A stretch of 64,000 nucleotides of DNA from Jaltomata sinuosa (GCA_003996215.1 QJPP01005213.1:1-64000); one strand, 5' to 3'; numbered from the stretch's first letter, positions 35,001 through 46,628 are shown. A program made the numbers and translations. The notes: generated from the letters alone by a model not told the origin.

Positions 35001-35698
35001 CACCCCACACCCAAGAACAACTTTAGGCCTAGCTTTCCAAAACGGAACACTGAGGCCTAAAACAAGCCTGAGAGCCTCGGGACCCAAACCAAAGGTCTCC
35101 CTAGTCCAAAGTCGACATTCTGGAGCTAACAGCGCTGTCAGAATTTCCATCCGAGGCCATCTTCTCCGAATGTTGACCAAAGTCAAACCTTCAAATTCAA
35201 CTTGGCTAAAACTCAAAAACTAAGACGAAACGAATCTGAAAGCTTCCAGACTCTGACAAATCACCTTCCTAGCCCAAACTCACCATTTTGGAGCGGATTG
35301 AATCGTCAGATTTTGAATCCGACACCCCGATCACCGAAAGTCACCCAAAGTTACACTTTAAACTCCAAATGGCCTGAAAACAGAGAAAACACAACCAGAG
35401 CCACATTGGAAGTTTTGAGGCCTCAACTAAAGATCCAACTAGACCAAACTCATCGCTCTAGAGCTAATAGAACTGTGAGAATTCGATTTTGAGCACGTTA
35501 GCTAAGAATATTGACCAAAGTCAACGATATTCTTAGTTGAAGTTCTATAACAGGAAAAAGGGCAAAAACCACCAAACGAACGACCGGGGCACCAAACCAC
35601 CAGTCCCAGCAAGCCATAAATGACTTGGGGCCGCTACAGGAAAGCTCTAACAGAACAATAAATGCGTAAAAACAAAAATGATCGGAAGGGTCATCACA
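32058..35698 (-). repeat. A2 5' LTR
   Basis: Same structure as the left LTR, including the CCGCATTTGCGG-type cluster (34595-34810) and the donor-ended leader. It differs by a poly-C run near 32100 and many scattered substitutions. Confidence 0.92.
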
Positions 35699-35790
35699 AA
35701 ATTTTATCTTAACAAAATTTTTATAAAAATAATTTTTAAAATTTGTTGATACTTTTTCACACTGCGCGAAGCGCGAGTAATGTTGCTTGT
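35699..35790 (+). mobile_element. Helitron-like H3, right end with hairpin
   Basis: After the AAATT duplication, ~60 AT-rich bases lead to CTGCGCGAAGCGCGAG (35762-35777), a GCGC-GAA-GCGC hairpin. This is followed by an 8-base spacer and CTTGT, one base from the CTAGT Helitron end. Confidence 0.55.
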
Positions 35791-35948
35791 TTAATACTAA
35801 ATTTGAGCCTCTTTTTGGTGAGTAATTTTGGAGAAATAAAGAAACAATGAGAAAAAAGGGGAAATTAAGCTTACCAGGGAAATAAAGTTTTGCTCTTTAG
35901 ATAAAATCTAATTTGTGGGTGTATGGGTATAATATTATTATTATTATT

Positions 35949-35989
<41 letters not shown>

Positions 35990-36198
35990 GGAAGATATTA
36001 TTTATTGTGGGGTCCATGTTTACATGGTATAAAAAAGATTTATTTTTCCATGTCAGTTTTTAATGATAAATGTGGTTAACTGATTTTTGAAAATAAAAGG
36101 CTTAAGTTGAGTGATTTTATTGATACAAAATAAATTTCAATAACTTCGCTTGATAATTTTCCATAGTTCAATGACCTTTTGAGATATTCACTCAACAT
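35791..36198. other. Spacer with ATT/AAT microsatellite
   Basis: It holds a run of (ATT)n switching to (AAT)n at 35933-35988, which is itself a short palindrome, in otherwise unassigned AT-rich sequence. No gene is recognised. The last ~100 bp lead into the MADS promoter repeats. Confidence 0.7.
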
Positions 36199-36200
36199 AA

Positions 36201-36494
36201 TCTTGCAACAAATTGGGAAACTCATCATTTCCTTTCCATGTTGCCTTTCCAATATAGTAATACTTTCCATCCTTCAAGCATTCAACATATCTATATAATC
36301 TTGCAAAAAATTGGAAAACTCATCATTTCCTTTCCATGTTCCCTTTCCAATGTAGTGATACTTTCCATCCTTCAAGCATTCAACATGTCTATATAATCTT
36401 GCAACAAATTGGAAAACTCATAATTCCCTTTCCTTGTTCCCTTTCCAATATAGTAATACTTTCCATCCTTCAAGCATTCAACATATCTATATAA
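36201..36494 (+). repeat. Three 98-bp tandem repeats upstream of the MADS-box exon
   Basis: Units start TCTTGCAACAAATTGGGAAA at 36201, 36299 and 36397. Each ends CAAGCATTCAACATATCTATATAA, so every unit carries a TATA-like box. The last one (near 36488) lies ~85 bp before the MADS ATG. Confidence 0.92.
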
Positions 36495-36574
36495 GCACAT
36501 GACTCTTTACTCTTTCCTCCATCACCAATCACTCCTTTTTTTTAGATATTGAAAGGAAAGAAAAAGAAAGGAAA

Positions 36575-36754
36575 ATGGTAAGAGGGAATGTTGAGTTGAA
36601 CAAGATTGAGAAAACAAGTAACAGGCAAGTGACTTTCTCAAAAAGGAGGATAGGATTATTCAAGAAAGCTAATGTATTGGTTGTTTTATGTGCAACTGAT
36701 GTTGTTGTTACTGTTTATTCCAACAATGGAAAATAGTATGAATTTTCTAGTTGA
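36575..36754 (+). pseudogene. MADS-box first exon, plus-strand copy (premature stop)
   Basis: From the ATG the frame reads MVRGNVELNKIEKTSNRQVT, then FSKRRIGLFKKANVLVVLCA and TDVVVTVYSNNGK. This is a MIKC-type MADS DNA-binding domain with the family's RQVTFSKRR core. At the GKLYEFS position the Leu codon is TAG, followed by YEFSS and TGA. The MVRG start resembles SOC1/TM3-like or similar groups, but the subfamily is uncertain. MADS proteins bind CArG boxes as dimers; this copy would stop before the I and K domains. Transcription could start at the TATA in the last 98-bp unit. Confidence 0.87.
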
Positions 36755-36756
36755 AT

Positions 36757-36901
36757 AAACAATAGTAGCAACATCAGCTTCACATAGAATAGTCAATTCG
36801 TTAGCTATCTTGGATAATCTCATCCAACTCCTTTTTGAAAAAGTCACTTGTCTATTACTTTTTTTCTCAATCTTCTTCAACTCAACATTCCCCCTTACCA
36901 T
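36757..36901 (-). pseudogene. MADS-box first exon, minus-strand copy
   Basis: Inverted partner of the preceding exon. MVRGNVELKKIEKKSNRQVT is followed by FSKRSWMRLSKIANELTILC and EADVATIVYS. It is altered after FSKR (RRxGLLKKA is lost). Some positions are closer to the family consensus than in the plus copy (NELTILCEADVA), so the two copies decayed separately. Its own promoter side (TATATAAACAC near 36980 on the minus strand, plus one 98-bp unit) is retained. Confidence 0.85.
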
Positions 36902-37087
36902 TTTCCTTTCTTTTTTCTTTCCTTTCAATATCTAAAAAAAGGAGTGATTGGTGATGGAGGAAAGTGTATGGAGTCTTGTGTTTATATAGACATGTTGAAT
37001 GCTTGAAGGATATAAAGTATTACTACATTTGAGAGGGAAAACAGGAAGGAAATGATCAGTTTTTCAATATGTTGCAAGATTATGTTA

Positions 37088-37474
37088 GTATGGAGTTTTC
37101 TATAATAAGGTAGATTTGAATTTAGCATTTAGGTGAGTTGGTTAAAATTTACTCGCACGTGGTGTTTACACTACATCAGACTATCTTATTATGTAAATTC
37201 TAGTAAGTCATCTTTTTAAATTTCATGGCTCAATGTTACATCAAAAAGATTTCCTCTAACCACCAAGAGTGGCTAATTCGAGAAAAGGACGACTTGCAGC
37301 ATTTGGTTGCTTTCTTAATTTTATACTTGTCTTTCAATTTGCAGGTCTATGATGATCGACATCAAGAATTAATTCCATGTATGGACAGGCATCTCATATA
37401 TCAAATTGGATTAAAGTTGGATTTGTCACCGATGAAGATCTATGAAAGATGTTGCCCTTTCCAAAAAGTCTGAT
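37088..37474 (+). other. Unassigned region with one exon-like stretch
   Basis: A frame at 37225-37473 reads MAQCYIKKISSNHQEWLIRE and, after a splice-acceptor-like TTTGCAG at 37345, VYDDRHQELIPCMDRHLIYQ. No domain is recognised. It could be a broken host exon or chance. Confidence 0.3.
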
Positions 37475-37719
37475 TGTTGAAATTTATTTTAGTTGTTTCA
37501 GTATTTTTTAGCTTAATAAATAGTTTAGATTTAGGATGAATATAAAATTTAATTTTTATTATTTTCTTTGGTTGTTGAGATAATATAGGTAGTTTGAATT
37601 TCAAGTTATGCTGATTTTCTATTGTAAGTTGGCTATTTATAGCGCTCCTATGCTTAAGAAGAAAATTGAAAGGTATTTTCAATCCTTTTTTGTTGCCCCA
37701 TCTTTTAAAAAAGTCAACA
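37475..37719 (+). repeat. Short copia/TRIM-type LTR (245 bp)
   Basis: Ends TGTTGA and TCAACA are perfect inverted repeats, as in LTR termini. A TATA-like CTATTTATAGC lies at ~37631. A primer binding site follows at once. No second LTR is visible, so the element is truncated, probably where Helitron H2 begins. Confidence 0.72.
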
Positions 37720-37720
37720 G

Positions 37721-37732
37721 TGGTATAAGAGC
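37721..37732 (+). other. Primer binding site of the short LTR element
   Basis: TGGTATAAGAGC differs by one base from TGGTATCAGAGC (tRNA-iMet). A leader and a possible gag start (ATGAGATCTGCGAGTTC, 37746) follow before the sequence runs into H2 at ~37868. Confidence 0.7.
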
Positions 37733-37867
37733 TTCATTGATACTATGAGATCTGCGAGTTCTTCTAAAGAATTACCATATTATTTTTAACCCGTTAGGGC
37801 TACAATTTTTAGCCCGACAATGCTATTTTAAACACGTGCTTATTTTCAACACACATGTTATTTTTAA

Positions 37868-39788
37868 CCTATATTATATATATATATATATATAAGAGGA
37901 TCCTAAGACTGCCTATGTGGCATGCCTTATTAAGCAGAAAACCCAATTATCTTTTTTTTCTTTCATTTTTTCAGCCTTTTATCCTACTTTCCCTATTTAT
38001 CTACCTATTTTTTCAAATTCAAAAGACACATTCGGAAACAAAAAATCGCGTCTTCTTAAATTCCTTTTTACCAAATGTTATATTTTAAAACCTAATAACT
38101 ACGACTCCTTACACGGTTCTTTTTCCATTTTCCAGGTAAAACTCCTTATCAAACCTTTTATACCCCCATCTTCCTCTCAATATAAATCAGTCTTTTACAA
38201 CCCTTTTTGATTAAATCCATAGGACCGGCCATTAGATTGGAGATTTTGGTTAAGCGGTGCCTCTGTCGGCTACATAAAACAATTTTGCATCTGTCGCGTC
38301 CTCTTTCATTTTCAACTAACATTAAAGAAGAAGACATCTACAAGTATTAATTTGGTTAGTATCCGACGAACACTATTTTATTTGTGGTCTTCACTCAATT
38401 CTCTTTTATTGTTGCCAATATATTTGAAGGCATTCACTGGTAATATATACGTTCTAAAAAAATTAAGATGTGAATATATAACAACTTTTACCCCTGTTGT
38501 TGCATTAACTACGTGCTCTGGTTATATCATTGGATCATCTTATGTATTATGTTACAATCTTCCGAAGAATTCAATGAAAAAAATATGCTTGAACTATGAA
38601 TTTTTTTTGCTAGAGGTGTTGTTAACTATCATGGAGTTTGATTGCGTTTTTACTGTAGATATTGTATAAACATTTAATTTCTACCTATGTTTTTAGGCTT
38701 AAATGCATTTTACATACACAGAGAACTTTGGTATATCTATTCCCCTCTTCTTCTTTTGCGGTCCATTTCAACAATCTTCTCATTATTTTTCTTTCATTCT
38801 TTCACGAATATACACCACCATTAATTTACATGTTGCCCATATTTCCCATATAGAATATCTAGGAAGTAGTAGTAATAATATCTTGTAATGCCGACAGTTT
38901 ATGGGATTCTTTTTACTCGACGTTACATGTTTTGTGTATTTATTTTACGGATTAAGCTCCATACTATTATACTAGACTGAGGAGAGTCCATAATAGACTT
39001 CTATAAGTAATTGGTGCAACATTTCTATATATGTTATGTAGATCATATAAATAACACTTATATTCTTATTTCAATTATCTCAATCATGTTATTATGTCCC
39101 CATGTTTCTTTAGACACTTTAGACATTATAATTTACAAAGACACATATTAACAATCTTAAGTATTAACAACTATTGGAGCGTATATTTAGTGAAACTGAG
39201 CCACTTCATATAGAGTTATATATAATTCTACGAACGAAAATAATAAGTGAGGAAGATGTGGCATATATAAGAAGAAATGGGAAATGAAAGGAAATAGCAT
39301 GTAGAGGAGGATGATTAGTACTTGAGAGGGAGATTGACTAACATGAAAAGACAGGAAAAGGAAAAAATGAAATAGGTAAACTTTTTTGGGAAAATTAATT
39401 AATACATAACAAAAGTCAATGAATAAACTATGCAAATGTTGCTGTTTCCACCACTTTTATTTTCTTTTTTGGTTTTTGAATTATTTACTTTTGGTTCCAT
39501 GTTTTGGTTATTTGAATAGATTTTTTTTGAGAAAAATAAACTATTTACTCTACTATCTTATGAAAGAATGAAAGTAAATATACAATAATTATTTATATGA
39601 CTACGTATTAAACTCCATAAAGCACAAACACATATATAAAAATTAAATTTTTCTTTAAAAAAAGTTCTTGTAGGAAATATGATATATAATGAAAAATATA
39701 GCTCAGTGTATGCTCTATTTCTAACAATGATATTTATATTTGTCATTTCACTAATATATTTTAAAATTTTATATTATGATTGAAAATT
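37868..39788 (+). mobile_element. Helitron-like H2 (mosaic), left part
   Basis: It starts CCTATATTATATATAT..AAGAGGATCC. 37890-39107 matches H1 closely and includes the intact TTATG empty site of B1. 39108-39540 is unique and non-coding. 39550-39788 matches the H3 right part. It ends at AAATT, where LTR A3 begins at the same junction as A2 in H3. The Helitron 3' end is not in the window. Confidence 0.6.
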
Positions 39789-40321
39789 TATCACGACCCG
39801 ATTTCTCGTTCATGATGGCACCTACAACCCTCCCCCCAAGTAGGCGAACCAACCCTCATAGCCCAAAACGATTAGTAATGGGCTACATTCTAATAGTTTA
39901 AGCAGAAGATCTGATACATAAGCGGAAGCAAGGGCATAATGAGAAGAAAATAGATACAAGGGAGATATAAACAAGCAGAATCTAAACCAACCCAAAACCT
40001 GGTATCGAAGCGTATAAGAGCTGAACTACATCAGGAGTACAAAGGTCCAAAAGTCATATACACATAAGTTGTCTCCGAATCGTAACAGAGTGGAGAATAT
40101 ACAAAAGATAAACTAAGTCAAGCTCTGAACGCCAAGAGCTCACCCTCAGCCTGGATGATCCAAAAACAGCTGCCCGCACAAGTCTCCGGCGTTCTAACGG
40201 CGATGGCCCACACCAGGATCTGCACCGGAAGATGCAGGGAGGTAGGGTAAGCACCAAATGCGAAGCATAAGGTACCCAGTAGGTATCATAGGCCGACTGG
40301 GCACATATAAAGTAAAAGAAC
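39789..40321 (-). repeat. LTR A3, first part
   Basis: It begins TATCACGACCCGATTTCTCG (TG changed to TA) and matches the A2 LTR ends at 18137 and 32058. It is interrupted by LTR E and resumes at 44143. Confidence 0.9.
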
Positions 40322-43300
40322 TGTTTTACGGGAAAAATGACTTTAGTGAAAAATCATTTCAAAAATCTCTAAGTTAAGGTTAAAGTTTCAAAACATTTCC
40401 AATTGAAAGCAAGAGTCGCCACTTAGTTTTTATAGAAGTAAAAACCAAGAAAAAACTTATAAAAATTTCAAACTCTAAAACAGAGAAAGACTTAGAAAAC
40501 ATTTCGAGATTTGGGCAAGGGTTCAAATTAATACTCTTGGAAGGGTGTTAAGGCACCAAGAGTATCCTCTAACTCGCGATTATCTGGACTTGTTTGAAAA
40601 CTAACTTTTTTGACTAATATTTAAGAGAATATACTCATTTGTAAAAAAAAAGAGAATCCTTGATTTAGGTAAATGAATTGAATGCAGATTTTCAGTTTCC
40701 TACAACGTTTTTGAGGAAAAACAGTGTGGGCACTTCAAAGTAATTTGACGAGCTCATCTTCGCATTTTTGCACTTAAGAAAGCATTTCTATGTAAGGAAA
40801 CTGATTAAAGGTGAGTGAATTTGATTTAGTGAAAGTGTTTAAACAAGAAAGGTTCTTCCTTTGGGGATCTCAACTAAATTAAAATGCTAGAGACAAGCAA
40901 TTAACACAAGTAGTATATACTAAGCGAGATAAATAAGATAGAAGAAATTAATCAAGCCCTTTGGCCTAATTGAATTAAACCTGTCCTAAATCTAAACTTG
41001 GGACTTGCCCAAAATCTGCCATACTTTGAACTTGTAGTCCAATTTCTATCGTATTAACCCATTTGGGTCACAATCTGTTGCTTCTGTTGTGGGCCTGACC
41101 CATTTTTTCTCTTTCTTTTTACTCTTCTTCAACCTGTTTACCAATTCTTCGTGACTTTGCAATGAGGTGACTCGAAGTTAAAAATTGTTAGGCATCTAGG
41201 CCCAACGAAATGCAAGGGAGAGGATACAAAAGACCCGAGGCAGTGTTCATGCAAAATAAAAGAGTGATAAGGATTAGTACTGATTACACAATCATAGAGA
41301 CATGATCTTATTTTAAAAATAAAGGAGTGTAAGACTTGATCAAATTGCTTACAACAGAGAATCACACACAGAAAGGGGGGAGAAAACAAGTTTGAAGCAC
41401 AAAAAGGAAAGGGGAGAAACATACAACTCATATCATCAAATATGACCAGCAGATAATAGCAAGAGGAGAAGACAACGAAGACTTAAAACAACTTTAACAA
41501 TGGAGAAACGCTTTTCTCTTTTAAGTCCATTTAGAATGAGTTTGAGAGATGCAATAGAGACAACCATTCATGGTTGAGAGAGATACAAATATTTGAACAC
41601 TTCAAGAATTTAGAAAACAAGAACTTCTCAACAAGTGGTACAGATTCGGGAGAGAAACAATGATGATAATACATACACATTGCACACATAAGCCATGAAA
41701 TATGATGTAACTTGTCTTAGGCAAACATGACTATACCTAATCTTACAGATTCAAACCCCAACATGCCATCACAGAAATGGTTACCAACCTTAAAGCTAAA
41801 CAACTTTTAGAAATATAGAGTAAACATTCAGATCTAAAGAATTTTAGCATTCGAGGAAGAGGTGAACTCAAACTAATTTTTTTTGCAAATTAAAATCCTT
41901 TTGACCTTGTATATAGAGCCTGCTTTACGATTGACCAGCAGTGGGAAAGTTCCAAATGAACACAAAGGAGAAAATTACTGGTCTACTTAGCACACAACTG
42001 GTTTTAACGCATGTTTAGAGACGCAACAACTAGATCACGTATAAAGAAGAAGATGTAATGAAAGCACTTGTCCGAGGGTCACAAATTAAGAATTTCGGAG
42101 ATGAAGATATACTATTGAGAGGGTATATCTCAATGCAATATTTGCCTAAGGAGTAAGGGACAAGGAAAACTATGACATAGAAAACAAACAGTCTAGATAC
42201 ATCACCAAGATCACTTACTTTTGATGACTACTTCCTAACAATCCGAATTCATATCGCGGAAAAGAAAAGAGAATCCAACATATTCATGCTTAACAGAAAT
42301 TCACTATGAAGAACATATGATAGACATAGATGAAATTCGAACCAAAAGGAACCACATGTTTTACTCTATGAAAGAAAGCTAAATCAGTAAATTCGAACCA
42401 AATGAAGAGCAAACATCATCCAACACTCTAATACAGATGCTTGATAACTAGCCCTTAAATGAAAATCCTTGCATTAACACAAAATAACATTCTTCACAGG
42501 CACATAACAGTCGTGAAACAACAATAATATCGCTTGAAAATTTCTAAACTCGACAACAGTTTCAAAAATAAAAAATTCTATCGGTTTTCTTTCTAAATCC
42601 ACACCAAACAAAACCAGCTTAAAACAGAGATTCTTAAGAAGAGGAAAGCAGAACTTGTAATCACGACATAACCAGCCTAAAACCAGCAACAATATTTCTA
42701 AAGTAACGAAAAGAAAATAGAGCTCATATTCACAACATAACCAGCCTAAAACCAGCAACAATATTTCTAAAGAAAAAGCGAAAAGAACAGAAATCTTTTC
42801 ATTATGCTAAGGAAACAAAGAAAAGCGAAGAAAGGGCTAATGAGTTTACCTCTTTTGGAGCAGCGACTGGGACTCGAGCTTCGTCAGAAACTCGACCCAC
42901 CAACGGAGTGGTATTCAACTTTTACTTATCTGAATCGACAAGCATTTTCTGTTTTTATGAATATTTTTTCTCTGAAACCTTGGAATTCTCTGAGTTAGGG
43001 AAATGCTTCCCCAAAGAAACTCGAAAATTCAAAAGCCAGCCCCCCTTCACATAAACCTTCGTGGTTTATATAGGAGAGTTCGAGGGTGAGATTGGGGGGA
43101 AATCAGAAGGGCACAATCGGGTAAAACCTTTGAAAAAATTCGAATTCAAACCCGAATCCAACAATATTGCACCACGAATATACCTTCTTCGTACGAATTC
43201 CAGCTAATTCAGCTGTGATTTGAGGGATAAGAACGTTGGAGGAGCCAGCTGTCCCTTCTAGATCTTTCCAAAACTTGGACAATGCATCGACAGACGGAGT

Positions 43301-44142
43301 GGATTTGGGAACGTTAGGGTTTCTTGGGATTGTTAGAGCTGTTGTTGTCGTTTGGAAGAAGAAGAAGAAGGTTTTAGGCGTCGTTTTGGGAGAACACGTT
43401 AGGGTTTTCTTTGGTTTTAGTGAGGTACGAAGAAGATGAGGTGGAGGGATGAGGTATAGAGGGAAGCGCATGGAATGTGAGTGTATGTGTGTATATTATT
43501 AGCAGATAGTGAGGATATAGAAGTTGGGCTCGGGTCTGGGTCAGTATGGAGTGGGCTGAGCGAATTGTGTGGTGTTGAGCCCAAATCATTGGCTGATAAA
43601 GGGAGAGATTATAAGGTGGAAGATGATTTTGTTTAAGATCTAGCCACATTTGCAAAATGTGTCCCCTCTTGAACTTAGAAGATAGCCAAATTAAAAATAA
43701 TTTAGTGAAATTTGGCTACAATTGAAATGGATTTTAAAGAAATAGGCTAGAATAGGAATAAGAGTGAATCTCTTGAGCTTAATTAGTTTAAACAATTCGA
43801 ATAATTATCGTATTTAACATATAATTACCTCTTTTACAATTAGGAAAATTAATTTCTTAATTAATCTCTCGTTTGAATTAATTTGAAGGAAAATCAAACG
43901 TTTAATCTTTTAAAAGGATTTTCTTATGAAATTAAACTCTAAAATAGGTCTTTAAGTAAACTTATATAAATTCCACATAATGAAATATGAGAGATATAAA
44001 TTATTACTCAGAACTATTATAAAGCTTATTTGAAAAAAATGTTTTTATCCTTTTTACAAAACAATTATTCCAAAATTGTTTTAAAATTAGAAAAGACTCA
44101 AGATTAATTCACAATGTGGAGGGTAAAAATTGGGTGTCAACA
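40322..44142 (+). repeat. Probable solo LTR E (3.8 kb)
   Basis: It starts TGTTTTACGGGAAAAATGAC and ends GGGTGTCAACA, and is flanked by AGAAC/AGAAT (one mismatch) in the A3 LTR. There is no internal coding or second copy. The opening block (GAGTCGCCACTTAGTTTTTA .. GTGTTAAGGCACCAAGAGTA) resembles long LTRs of Tat/Ogre-type elements, which I infer from memory of such repeats. A TATA-like GGTTTATATAGG lies at ~43063. A 69-bp tandem duplication (CATAACCAGCCTAAAACC) starts at 42667. The 122-codon minus-strand frame at 43103-43471 is low-complexity and probably chance. Confidence 0.68.
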
Positions 44143-44379
44143 AGAATAGCAGCAGGCAGAGTAGAAATAAACAGTCACGGTAATCAATGGTAATGTACAC
44201 AGGAACTAGCCCAGAGGGAAGGCAACAGAAAACAACAAGCAGGGCTAGCAAAATTAGAGTATGTATACATGGCAAACTCAGGTGAAAGTAAGAACGATGC
44301 ACCTGAGATACTCGCAAAAACAATATATACACAAGTTTTGAAATGGACGGCATACCGGTAATCTCAACCATAAAGAATG
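44143..44379 (-). repeat. LTR A3, second part
   Basis: It continues the A LTR (equivalent to 18670-18900) and stops at TAAAGAATG, where element C begins. The remainder should lie beyond C, outside the window. Confidence 0.88.
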
Positions 44380-44422
44380 TGTCACGACCCAACTACCGGG
44401 CCATGCGGGCACCTACTCTAAT

Positions 44423-46624
44423 TGTAACAACCGGATCCGTCGTTATAGGTAGTCTAATCATGCCAAGTTTTAGAGTTAGAAAACTCCGGGTTTGGAAGTT
44501 TGAAATTTTAGGCTAGGCTAGCCTCGGTCGGTACTCGAGCGAGGTGGAGTCTAGGGAAATCTAGGTAAGGATTGTTTTATGTGTCTTGTGTTAAGATAGT
44601 TTTCTACGTAGGCAAGAAATAAAGAAATCTGGGGGAGTTTTCGGAATTGAATTTGGGTGAGTAGAACTCTCGAAATCGCGTTTGACGTGAAGGGGTTGTT
44701 TCGAGTCATCAAGGAAAGCAAGTGTATTGTAAAATGGCCAAAACTGGGAGAATTCCAGACATTCTGTCTGTGACGAGCGCAATCATCTGCGGTAGCAGCC
44801 TCCACTATAGTGGTGGAAAATACCGCTATAGCAGTGGTCGAGGAGGTCAACGCCGCTTAAGACCGCTATAGCGGCAGTTTTCCGCTATAGCGGGACCGCT
44901 ATAGCGTAGCGGGGACTGCTATAGCGGGCCAACGGGATTTTAATGCAGAAACATTCCCTAAAATATTAAGTTTTCACAATTTTATTTTGAGAGAAGGGCT
45001 AGGCGATTCCAGGCAATTTTCCTCCCTTTTCATTCAAATTTCTTCCCTAAGGTAAGGTTTCTACTCCCCAATCTTTGTACTACGTTTCCTATGCAGTAGA
45101 ATTGCTAGGAGGGAACTTGGGGAAAGGTTGGAATAACCTAGGAATGGTAGAATCCCGGGAAGGAAGGGGATTCCAAGCATGAATGTTCTTGGGCATTGTT
45201 AAGAGTATGTTATTATGATTATAGGTTGTTAAATTCTCTATTTTTATCTGTAAAAATGATAGAAGTAGGTGAATTAATGGTGGAAAAGCCCGGGAAAAGG
45301 GTGGGATGATCATGGATGGCCTAGGGTTTGGGGATTTGGTGTAATCCGGGTATTGTGCAGGCCTTGTGTGTTAATTATATGTACTTGTGTGTTATTTTAG
45401 ACCAAGAATGAGAGAAGAATCCGAAACACGGGAAATCTTGGGTTGAATAGAGCTTGGCTCATTTCGAGGTAGGTGATGGCTTATGAATTTCTATGAATGT
45501 TGTATATTCTTGTACTCATATCTAATAGCTTGTATGAATTACATTGCTTAGGGAGTTGTGTATAATGTCTTAGGTTCTTGCTTTACAGTCTGTGATTGAA
45601 GGGTGTTGCTTGTTGGTTTACAAGTTGTTTTGCTCATCTATTTGACAGTGTGTTATTGATATTCGATTGGCTCGGGTACCACACCTGGTACGGGTATAAC
45701 AAATGGTTAGCACGGGTACCACGCCTGTTACGGGTATAATAACGGTTGGCTCGGGTACCACGCTTGGTACGGGTTTACTTTTGTTGCAACATTGCCTTTT
45801 TAATCATGTGTTGCATTGATTGCTATAGGTTCCATGAGTGGACTGGGCTGATTATTTAAATGTGTTATTGGTTTGGTGGTTCTTGAGTGGCCGAGAATTT
45901 CTGTATAACTGTTGTGTTGGTCTTGGTTTAGGCCAGGTTGTTAATTGTCATTTTGTGTTGTCTAGAGGAGATCCCAGGGTGGGTCCGGGCTAGACAGAAA
46001 GGTATAGTATTGGCATATGGTTGTGTCTTAGAGTATAAGTGGTGGATTTCATGTAGGAACAAGCTAAGTAGAGACTTGTAGTCTAGGTGTGTTTGTTGAT
46101 ATTGTTGCATGTCTTCCATAACTTTTACTTGATATTTTAGTACTGTTTATACACTGTTTATCTGAAAACTGGCTGATGATCCTACCAGTACACAGTGGTG
46201 GTGTACTGATACTGCACTTGCTTTTCTTTTGGTGAGTAAAGGAAATCTTCCAGCGGCTGAGACGCGACCTCATCTATAGTTCCGGCAATTTCTGACATCA
46301 AGGGTGAGCTGCTTGATCAAGCTACCTTGGATTTATCTCTAGAGTTTCAGCCCACTTGTTTCGTGTTAAACTACTTCTGTATTAAAGTTTTGGGTTGCAT
46401 CCCCGCATTCTAGATATTGGTAGTAATGTTGGTACTATGACTTTCAGTTTCGAGAGGGGATTTTCCGCAGGATGATATTAATGCTATAGTTCTTTGCTTA
46501 TTTAATAGCTAGTTACTTTTATTTGCTGGTTTTAGGCTATTAGTCTAAGCAAAGGGTTGAACTCTATTGGTTCTCTCATCCGGGGGTTTGGTGGGTGCCA
46601 CTCACGATAGTCTGGTTCGTGACA
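44423..46624 (+). repeat. B2 5' LTR
   Basis: Full-length B-type LTR with the CCGCTATAGCGG cluster (44790-44925), the leader ending CCTAAGGTAAGG near 45047, a second donor-like CGAGGTAGGTG near 45465, and three 38-bp minisatellite units. Confidence 0.92.
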
Positions 46625-46628
46625 AATA

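Larger units (their letters stand above)
18137..35698 (-). mobile_element. Complete Ty3/gypsy chromovirus A2 (minus strand)
   Basis: Two ~3.64-kb LTRs (18137-21771 and 32058-35698), both TG..CA, are flanked by AAATT at 18132-18136 and 35699-35703. In element order: 5' LTR, primer binding site, gag, protease, RT, RNase H, integrase, chromodomain-like tail, 3' LTR. The integrase is split by a CACTA transposon; without it the element is ~12.5 kb. The LTR starts differ at about a dozen of the first ~135 bp by eye, so the insertion is not recent. Pol is mostly in one frame, broken chiefly by stop codons. Confidence 0.93.
36397..37087. repeat. Inverted repeat: two MADS promoter-exon arms with a ~33-bp loop
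   Basis: The left arm (36397-36721) and right arm (36755-37087) pair over ~325 bp: one 98-bp unit, the TATA region, the CT-rich 5' leader (CCTCCATCACCAATCACTCC) and the MADS exon. The loop is 36722-36754. Arms are visibly diverged but clearly complementary throughout. Confidence 0.9.

Noticed and set aside
35933..35988. A structured RNA or terminator
   Set aside because: The pairing of ATT and AAT runs is a property of the microsatellite. Nothing else suggests an RNA gene.
36575..36754. A functional MADS-box gene
   Set aside because: The frame stops at the KLYEF position, has no I, K or C domains downstream, and is mirrored by an inverted decayed copy. Only a first exon is present.
43103..43471. 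A 122-codon minus-strand gene in LTR E
   Set aside because: Low-complexity (poly-Phe, Thr and Pro from CTT/GAA runs), no recognised domain, and antisense to the TATA-like box of the LTR.
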